The position numbers and the translations under genes were made by a program. Shown piece by piece: positions 56,215 through 64,000 of a stretch of 64,000 nucleotides of DNA (positions are counted from its first letter, which is position 1; every line of letters starts with the position of its first letter). The DNA comes from Rhizobium sp. CCGE 510. GTDB lineage: Bacteria; Pseudomonadota; Alphaproteobacteria; Rhizobiales; Rhizobiaceae. The notes beneath the pieces are model-generated. The model had not been told where the DNA came from. It ran no database searches and worked only from the letters and a program-made list of their open reading frames with translations. The stretch covers positions 1-64,000 of the forward strand of contig NZ_AEYF01000035.1 in assembly GCF_000292525.1 (NCBI RefSeq), in the 5' to 3' direction.

Positions 56215-58418
56215 AAACGCCGAAAACCGTCCCTGAAGTAAAGCTTTCCTGGGAAATTTCGGCAGATGAAATCGCGGCGATCCTTGCCGGCTCGCATTCC
56301 AATCCCTTTGCCGTCCTAGGTGTGCACCAGGCAGGCGATGCCTTCGTTGCCCGGTGTTTCATCCCGGGTGCGGAGGAAGTGACCGCCATGACGCTCGACG
56401 GCAGCGTCATCGGCGAACTGAAACAGCTCCATGCCGACGGCGTCTTCGCTGGCCCGGTTTCCCTCACCAAACTCCAGCCGGTGCGTTACCGCGCCAGGCG
56501 CGGCGATGCCGAATGGGCTGTCACCGATCCCTACAGCTTCGGTCCGGTGCTCGGGCCGATGGACGATTATTTTGCCCGCCAAGGCTCACACCTGCGTTTG
56601 TTCGACAAGATGGGCGCCCACCTGATCAAGCATGATGGCGCCCAGGGCATCCATTTCGCCGTCTGGGCCCCGAATGCGCAGCGCGTCTCCGTCGTCGGTG
56701 ATTTCAACAATTGGGATGGCCGCCGCCACGTCATGCGCTTCCGCTCCGATAGCGGCATCTGGGAAATCTTTGCCCCGGACGTACCGATCGGCGTAGCCTA
56801 CAAGTTCGAGATCCGCGGCCAGGACGGCGTGCTGCTGCCACTGAAGGCCGATCCCTTCGCCCGCCGCAGCGAGCTCCGGCCGAAGACCGCCTCTATCACC
56901 GCCGCCGATCTGGAGCAGGATTGGGAAGACGAAGCTCACCTGAAGCACTGGCGCGAGACCGACAAGCGCCGCCAGCCAATCTCGATCTACGAGGTGCATG
57001 CCGCCTCATGGCGGCGCCGGGACGACGGCACAATGCTTTCCTGGGACGAGCTCGCCGCCAGCCTCATCCCCTATTGCGACGACATGGGCTTCACCCATAT
57101 CGAATTCCTGCCGATCACCGAACATCCCTATGATCCCTCCTGGGGTTATCAGACGACAGGCCTCTACGCGCCGACCGCTCGTTTCGGCGAGCCGGAAGGT
57201 TTCGCCCGTTTCGTCAACGGCTGCCACAAAGTCGGCATCGGCGTCATCCTCGACTGGGTGCCGGCACATTTCCCGACCGACGAGCACGGCCTCGGCTGGT
57301 TCGACGGCACGGCGCTCTACGAACACGAAGACCCGCGCAAGGGCTTCCACCCGGACTGGAGCACGGCGATCTACAATTTCGGCCGCACCGAGGTCGTTTC
57401 CTATCTCGTCAACAACGCGCTCTACTGGGCCGAGAAATTCCATCTCGACGGTCTGCGCGTCGATGCCGTCGCCTCGATGCTTTATCTCGATTATTCGCGC
57501 AAGCATGGCGAATGGATCCCGAACGAATATGGCGGCAACGAAAACCTCGAAGCAGTCCGCTTTCTGCAGGACCTCAACATCCGCATCTACGGCAATCATT
57601 CCAACGTCATGACCATCGCCGAGGAATCGACCTCCTGGCCGAAGGTCTCGCAGCCGGTCCATGAAGGCGGCCTCGGCTTCGGCTTCAAGTGGAATATGGG
57701 CTTCATGCATGACACGCTGAGCTACATGAGCCGCGATCCCATATACCGCGGACACCATCACAACGAGCTCACCTTCGGCCTGCTCTACGCCTATTCCGAA
57801 AATTTCGTCCTGCCGCTCTCGCATGACGAGGTCGTCCATGGCAAAGGCTCGCTGATTGCCAAGATGCCGGGCGATGACTGGCAGAAATTCGCCAATCTGC
57901 GCGCCTACTACGCCTATATGTGGGGCTATCCCGGCAAGAAGCTGTTGTTCATGGGCCAGGAATTCGCCCAGTGGAGCGAGTGGAGCGAGGAGAAGTCGCT
58001 CGATTGGAACCTGCTTCAGTATCGCATGCACGAGGGTATGCGGCGCCTGGTGCGCGATCTCAATTTCACCTACCGCAGCAAGCCGGCGTTGCATGAGCGT
58101 GACTGCGAGGGCGAAGGTTTTGAATGGCTCGTCGCCGACGACCACCAGAATTCGGTCTTTGCCTGGCTGCGCAAGGCGCCGGGCCAGAAGCCGGTCGCCG
58201 TCATTACCAATTTTACCCCCGTCTACCGCGAGAACTACACGATCCGCCTGCCGTCCGCAGGCCGCTGGCGGGAAATCCTGAACACCGATGCCGACATCTA
58301 TGGCGGCAGCGGCAAGGGCAATGGCGGGCGCGTGCAGGCCGTCGATGCTGGCGGCGCCATCACCTGCTCGATCACCTTGCCGCCCTTGGCGACAATCATG
58401 CTTGAACCTGAAAATTAG
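56211..58418 (+). CDS. glgB: 1,4-alpha-glucan branching enzyme
   Basis: A 735-residue GH13 enzyme that forms alpha-1,6 branches in glycogen. The order is N-terminal CBM48 modules ([20 protein letters not shown] at about 145-165), then the (beta/alpha)8 barrel. The barrel has nucleophile Asp418 in [13 protein letters not shown], acid Glu471 in [10 protein letters not shown] and the third acid in [15 protein letters not shown], and a C-terminal beta domain follows. The long N-terminus is as in E. coli-type enzymes. It is coupled to glgP and followed by glgC after 19 bp. Confidence 0.97.
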   Translation: MKTPKTVPEVKLSWEISADEIAAILAGSHSNPFAVLGVHQAGDAFVARCFIPGAEEVTAMTLDGSVIGELKQLHADGVFAGPVSLTKLQPVRYRARRGDAEWAVTDPYSFGPVLGPMDDYFARQGSHLRLFDKMGAHLIKHDGAQGIHFAVWAPNAQRVSVVGDFNNWDGRRHVMRFRSDSGIWEIFAPDVPIGVAYKFEIRGQDGVLLPLKADPFARRSELRPKTASITAADLEQDWEDEAHLKHWRETDKRRQPISIYEVHAASWRRRDDGTMLSWDELAASLIPYCDDMGFTHIEFLPITEHPYDPSWGYQTTGLYAPTARFGEPEGFARFVNGCHKVGIGVILDWVPAHFPTDEHGLGWFDGTALYEHEDPRKGFHPDWSTAIYNFGRTEVVSYLVNNALYWAEKFHLDGLRVDAVASMLYLDYSRKHGEWIPNEYGGNENLEAVRFLQDLNIRIYGNHSNVMTIAEESTSWPKVSQPVHEGGLGFGFKWNMGFMHDTLSYMSRDPIYRGHHHNELTFGLLYAYSENFVLPLSHDEVVHGKGSLIAKMPGDDWQKFANLRAYYAYMWGYPGKKLLFMGQEFAQWSEWSEEKSLDWNLLQYRMHEGMRRLVRDLNFTYRSKPALHERDCEGEGFEWLVADDHQNSVFAWLRKAPGQKPVAVITNFTPVYRENYTIRLPSAGRWREILNTDADIYGGSGKGNGGRVQAVDAGGAITCSITLPPLATIMLEPEN

Positions 58419-58437
58419 TGACTGGTGGGAGGAGAAA

Positions 58438-59700
58438 ATGGTAGAAAAGCGCGTTCAGCCACTTGCTCGCGATGCAATGGCTTATGTTCTGGCCGGCGGC
58501 AGGGGGAGCCGTCTCAAGGAACTCACCGACCGGCGTGCCAAGCCGGCCGTCTATTTCGGCGGTAAGGCCCGCATCATCGATTTCGCCCTGTCGAACGCCC
58601 TGAACTCCGGCATCCGCCGCATCGGGGTTGCCACGCAATACAAGGCGCATTCGCTGATCCGCCACATGCAGCGCGGCTGGAACTTCTTCCGCCCCGAGCG
58701 CAACGAAAGCTTCGACATTCTGCCGGCCAGCCAGCGCGTTTCGGAAACGCAGTGGTATGAAGGCACAGCCGATGCCGTCTATCAGAACATCGACATCATC
58801 GAGGATTATGGTGTCGAATACATGGTCATTCTCGCCGGCGACCACGTCTACAAGATGGACTACGAATGGATGCTGCAGCAGCACGTCGATTCCGGCGCCG
58901 ACGTCACCATCGGCTGCCTGGAAGTGCCGCGCATGGAAGCGACCGGCTTCGGCGTCATGCATGTCGACGAGAAGGACGAGATCATCGCCTTCGTCGAGAA
59001 GCCGGCCGATCCGCCGCCCATTCCCGACAAGCCGGATTTCGCCCTTGCCTCGATGGGCATCTACGTCTTCCACACCAAGTTCCTGCTCGATGCGCTGCGC
59101 CGCGACGCAGCCGATCCGACCTCGAGCCGCGATTTCGGCAAGGACATCATTCCCTATATCGTCAAGAATGGTAAGGCGGTTGCCCACCGCTTCGCCAAGT
59201 CCTGCGTCCGTTCCGATTTCGAGCACGAGCCCTATTGGCGCGACGTCGGCACGATCGACGCCTATTGGCAGGCCAATATCGACCTGACGGCGATCGTTCC
59301 GGAGCTTGACATCTACGACAAGTCCTGGCCGATCTGGACCTATGCCGAGATCACCCCGCCGGCGAAATTCGTCCATGACGACGAGGATCGCCGCGGCTCG
59401 GCCACCTCCTCCGTCGTCTCAGGCGACTGCATCATCTCCGGCGCCAGCCTCAACAACAGCCTGCTCTTTACCGGTGTCAGAGCCAACTCCTTCTCCAAAT
59501 TGGAAGGTGCGGTCATCCTGCCGAACGTGAAGATCGGCCGGCGGGCGCAGCTCAAGGATGTGGTGATCGACCATGGGGTCGTCATTCCGGAAGGCTTGGT
59601 CGTCGGCGAGGATCCCAAACTCGATGCCAAGCGCTTCCGGCGGACGGAAAGCGGCATCTGCCTGATCACCCAACCGATGATCGACAAGCTGGATATCTGA
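58438..59700 (+). CDS. glgC: Glucose-1-phosphate adenylyltransferase (ADP-glucose pyrophosphorylase)
   Basis: A 420-residue enzyme making ADP-glucose from ATP and glucose 1-phosphate, the regulated step of glycogen synthesis (usually activated by fructose 6-phosphate and pyruvate in the Rhizobium/Agrobacterium class). Motifs: [20 protein letters not shown] (nucleotide loop with catalytic Arg), FYRPERNE-type [31 protein letters not shown], and VEKP for the sugar site, then the C-terminal beta-helix. The start at 58438 has GGGAGGAG six bases upstream; the frame extends to 58288 inside glgB but is not used. Confidence 0.97.
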   Translation: MVEKRVQPLARDAMAYVLAGGRGSRLKELTDRRAKPAVYFGGKARIIDFALSNALNSGIRRIGVATQYKAHSLIRHMQRGWNFFRPERNESFDILPASQRVSETQWYEGTADAVYQNIDIIEDYGVEYMVILAGDHVYKMDYEWMLQQHVDSGADVTIGCLEVPRMEATGFGVMHVDEKDEIIAFVEKPADPPPIPDKPDFALASMGIYVFHTKFLLDALRRDAADPTSSRDFGKDIIPYIVKNGKAVAHRFAKSCVRSDFEHEPYWRDVGTIDAYWQANIDLTAIVPELDIYDKSWPIWTYAEITPPAKFVHDDEDRRGSATSSVVSGDCIISGASLNNSLLFTGVRANSFSKLEGAVILPNVKIGRRAQLKDVVIDHGVVIPEGLVVGEDPKLDAKRFRRTESGICLITQPMIDKLDI

Positions 59701-59703
59701 CTT

Positions 59704-61146
59704 ATGAAAGTTCTTTCGGTTTCATCCGAAGTCTTCCCTTTAATCAAGACAGGGGGCCTAGCCGATGTGTCAGGCGCCCTGCCGATTGCACTGCAAGCCT
59801 TCGGAGTCGAAACCAAGACCCTTCTGCCCGGCTATCCCGCCGTCATGAAGGTCATTCGCGACCCGGTCGTCAGGCTCGAACTCCCCGACCTGCTCGGTGA
59901 GCCGGCGACCGTGCTCGAGGTCCAGCACGAGGGTGTCGATCTGCTCATCCTCGATGCGCCCGCCTATTACGACAGGCCGGGCGGACCCTATGTCGATCCG
60001 CTCGGCAAGGACTATCCCGACAACTGGCGGCGTTTCGCCGCTCTGTCGCTCGCCGCCTCCGAGATCGCCGCCGGCCTGCTGCCCGGCTGGCGGCCGGATC
60101 TGGTCCACACTCACGACTGGCAGGCGGCGCTGACCTCGGTCTACATGCGCTATTATCCGACGCCGGAATTGCCGAGCGTGCTGACCATCCACAACATCGC
60201 CTTCCAGGGCCAGTTCGGTTCCGAGATCTTTCCCGGCCTGCGCCTGCCCGCCCATGCCTTCGCCACCGACAGCATCGAATATTACGGCACGGTCGGCTTC
60301 CTCAAGGGCGGCTTGCAAACCGCCCATGCGATCACGACGGTCAGCCCGACCTATGCCGACGAGATTCTGACGCCGGAGTTCGGCATGGGGCTCGAGGGCG
60401 TCATTGCCAGCCGCATCGACAATCTGCACGGCATCGTCAACGGCATCGACACCGACGTCTGGAACCCGGCCACCGATCCCGTCGTCCACACTCATTACGG
60501 CGCGACGACGCTGAAGAACCGCGAAGAGAACCGTCGCTCGATCGCCGAATTCTTCCATCTCGACAATGACGACGCCCCGATCTTCTGCGTCATCAGCCGT
60601 CTCACCTGGCAGAAGGGCATGGATATCGTCGCCAACATCGCCGACGAGATTGTTGCCATGGGCGGCAAGCTCGTCGTGCTCGGCTCCGGCGAAGCGGCAC
60701 TTGAAGGCGCGTTGCTGGCCGCCGCCGCCCGCCATCCCGGCCGCATCGGCGTCTCGATCGGCTACAACGAGCCGATGTCGCATCTGATGCAGGCCGGCTG
60801 CGATGCGATCATCATCCCTTCGCGCTTCGAACCCTGCGGCCTGACCCAGCTTTACGGCCTGCGTTATGGCTGCGTGCCGATCGTCGCCCGCACCGGCGGA
60901 CTGAACGACACGGTGATCGACGCCAATCACGCCGCACTTGCGGCGAAAGTGGCAACCGGCATACAATTCTCACCCGTGACAGAAACGGGCATGCTACAGG
61001 CAATCCGCCGTGCGATGCATTTTTACGCGGACCGAAAACTCTGGACCCAATTGCAAAAGCAAGGCATGAAATCGGATGTCTCTTGGGAGAAGAGCGCCGA
61101 ACGCTACGCTGCCCTCTATTCAAGCCTCGTCTCGAAAGGCATGTGA
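59704..61146 (+). CDS. glgA: Glycogen synthase (ADP-glucose)
   Basis: A 480-residue GT5 glucosyltransferase extending alpha-1,4-glucan from ADP-glucose. It starts [20 protein letters not shown], where the KTGGL loop binds ADP-glucose. HTHDWQAAL is present, and the C-terminal domain has [18 protein letters not shown] with the retaining-GT-B Glu. Length and order are canonical. It lies 3 bp after glgC and 6 bp before pgm. Confidence 0.97.
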   Translation: MKVLSVSSEVFPLIKTGGLADVSGALPIALQAFGVETKTLLPGYPAVMKVIRDPVVRLELPDLLGEPATVLEVQHEGVDLLILDAPAYYDRPGGPYVDPLGKDYPDNWRRFAALSLAASEIAAGLLPGWRPDLVHTHDWQAALTSVYMRYYPTPELPSVLTIHNIAFQGQFGSEIFPGLRLPAHAFATDSIEYYGTVGFLKGGLQTAHAITTVSPTYADEILTPEFGMGLEGVIASRIDNLHGIVNGIDTDVWNPATDPVVHTHYGATTLKNREENRRSIAEFFHLDNDDAPIFCVISRLTWQKGMDIVANIADEIVAMGGKLVVLGSGEAALEGALLAAAARHPGRIGVSIGYNEPMSHLMQAGCDAIIIPSRFEPCGLTQLYGLRYGCVPIVARTGGLNDTVIDANHAALAAKVATGIQFSPVTETGMLQAIRRAMHFYADRKLWTQLQKQGMKSDVSWEKSAERYAALYSSLVSKGM

Positions 61147-62784
<1,638 letters not shown>

Positions 62785-62796
62785 TCCGGGGGGAAC

Positions 62797-64000
62797 ATGC
62801 GGGGGAACAGTTCGGCGCAAAACGGCGCGATCGTCTTCGAGACCGGCGTCGAATTTGCCGTGTGGTCGCATCACGCCGCACAGATCGAACTCTGCCTCTT
62901 CGAGGATGACGGCAACAAGGAATTCGCGCGCCTGCCCATGGCGCGCGACAGCAATTACACTCACCGTCTGTTTGTCGACGGGCTGAAGGCAGGGGCTCGC
63001 TACGGCTATCGTGCCGACGGTATCTTCGCCCCTGACAACGGCCTCTGGTACGATCCCTCCAAACTGCTGGTCGATCCCTATGCCAAGGAGATCGATAGGC
63101 CTTTCCGCTACGATCCCCGCCTCGGCATCTACGGTGAGGATAGCCAGGATCTGATGCCGAAGGCGATCGTCACCACCGATACGCGGGCCGAAACCCGCAA
63201 GCCACTCTTCAAACCGGGCGGCTTTATTTACGAAGTGGCGGTGCGGCCCTTCACCATTCTCCATCCCGACGTGCCGGAGGCCGAGCGCGGCACGGTCGCT
63301 GCCCTTGCCCATCCCTCCGTCATCGCGCATCTGAAGCGGATCGGTGTCGATGCCGTCGAGCTGATGCCGATCACCGCCTGGATTGACGAACGCCACCTGC
63401 CGCCGCTCGGCCTCACCAATGGCTGGGGCTACAATCCCGTCGCCTTCATGGCGCTCGATCCGCGGCTCGCGCCCGGCGGCATGACTGAGTTGCGCCAGAC
63501 GGTCGCGGCCCTCCATGCCGAAGGCATCGCCGTCATCCTCGATCTCGTCTTCAACCATACCGGCGAGAGCGACCGTTACGGCGCGACGCTGTCGTTGCGC
63601 GGCCTCGACAATCTGCATTATTATCGCCATGCGCAGAACTGGCCGGGCGAACTCGTCAACGACACAGGCACCGGCAACACACTCGCCTGCGACCATCCCG
63701 AGGTCCGGCGTCTCGTCATCGATAGCCTGCGCCATTTCGTCTTGAACGCCGGCGTCGACGGCTTTCGCTTCGATCTTGCCCCGGTTCTCGGCCGCACCGC
63801 GACAGGCTTCGAGCGCGACGGCGGAACGCTTGCCGCGATCCTCGCCGACAATGTGCTTGCCGACCGCATCATGATTGCCGAACCCTGGGATATCGGCCCG
63901 GGCGGTTATCAGCTCGGCAATTTCCCGCCACCCTTCCTCGAATGGAACGATCGTGTTCGTGACGATCTGCGCTGCTACTGGCGCGGCGACGATTGGAAGA
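62797..64000 (+). CDS. glgX: Glycogen debranching enzyme, 5' part (runs off the window)
   Basis: The first 401 codons of a GH13 isoamylase-type enzyme of about 650 residues that removes alpha-1,6-linked limit branches after GlgP action. Visible are the CBM48 N-terminus (FETGVEFAVWSHHAAQIEL), the barrel motif VILDLVFNHTGESD, the nucleophile in GVDGFRFDLAPVLGR and the acid in IMIAEPWDIG. The start at 62797 is preceded by GGGGGG and lies 12 bp after pgm, so it belongs to the same transcript. The missing C-terminal half contains the third catalytic acid region. Confidence 0.93.
   Translation, partial: MRGNSSAQNGAIVFETGVEFAVWSHHAAQIELCLFEDDGNKEFARLPMARDSNYTHRLFVDGLKAGARYGYRADGIFAPDNGLWYDPSKLLVDPYAKEIDRPFRYDPRLGIYGEDSQDLMPKAIVTTDTRAETRKPLFKPGGFIYEVAVRPFTILHPDVPEAERGTVAALAHPSVIAHLKRIGVDAVELMPITAWIDERHLPPLGLTNGWGYNPVAFMALDPRLAPGGMTELRQTVAALHAEGIAVILDLVFNHTGESDRYGATLSLRGLDNLHYYRHAQNWPGELVNDTGTGNTLACDHPEVRRLVIDSLRHFVLNAGVDGFRFDLAPVLGRTATGFERDGGTLAAILADNVLADRIMIAEPWDIGPGGYQLGNFPPPFLEWNDRVRDDLRCYWRGDDWK

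Overview
The window looks like chromosomal DNA of a fast-growing Rhizobium (R. etli / R. leguminosarum type, Rhizobiaceae). The assignment rests on gene content and order: glgP-glgB-glgC-glgA-pgm-glgX, cpdR beside an N-formylglutamate amidohydrolase and a tRNA-Val, a RopA-type porin, a GTG-started exoN/galU, gltB-gltD, many GTG starts, high GC, and several copies of short palindromic intergenic repeats of the kind known from Rhizobiaceae. No rRNA, CRISPR array, prophage or intact insertion sequence was seen.

Layout. 0-8 kb: envelope and polysaccharide genes (5' part of gmd, kdsD-like sugar-phosphate isomerase, an outer-membrane barrel protein, galU, a MltB-type lytic transglycosylase, a degenerate SGNH/DUF459 protein). 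8-15 kb: glutamate synthase (gltB, gltD) on the minus strand, with strong hairpins between the two genes and two palindromes in the upstream region shared with a divergent threonine aldolase. 15-24 kb: threonine aldolase, a LysR regulator divergent from a YfeH-type transporter, a small heat-shock protein with a ROSE-like RNA-thermometer leader, a lysophospholipase-like hydrolase, hisN, an unannotated small RNA with anti-Shine-Dalgarno loops, a DUF2806 gene, N-formylglutamate amidohydrolase, cpdR and tRNA-Val. 24-33 kb: porin, small secreted or membrane proteins, a TerC/DUF475 membrane protein behind a structured leader containing a terminator, a DUF1127-like mini-protein and a tctCBA tricarboxylate transporter operon.

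33-41 kb is the most accessory-looking part. It holds a cytosolic-looking parallel beta-helix protein, a periplasmic binding protein, a divergent FAD-oxidoreductase/serine acetyltransferase pair, a frameshifted duplicate fragment of the binding-protein gene, an unknown AT-richer gene, an IS3-type transposase remnant and an ornithine carbamoyltransferase-like gene with degenerate substrate motifs. The FAD/cysE module lies exactly between the binding-protein gene and its duplicated fragment, which suggests insertion or duplication-deletion.

41-53 kb: an adenylate cyclase/TPR protein, a TctD/TctE-type two-component pair, a three-gene operon of transglutaminase-like peptidases and a circularly permuted ATP-grasp/Alpha-E protein (an uncharacterised amide-ligase/peptidase pathway), and a TadG-like von Willebrand protein. 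53.7-64 kb: the complete glycogen operon glgP-glgB-glgC-glgA-pgm, running into a truncated glgX at the window edge.

Regulatory and noncoding structure is the richest source of new observations: the DUF475 leader, the small RNA, the ROSE-like thermometer, two dispersed palindromic repeat families (one copy supplies the stop codon of the barrel gene), and several perfect palindromes in promoter regions. All calls were made by reading the sequence; no database search was run.
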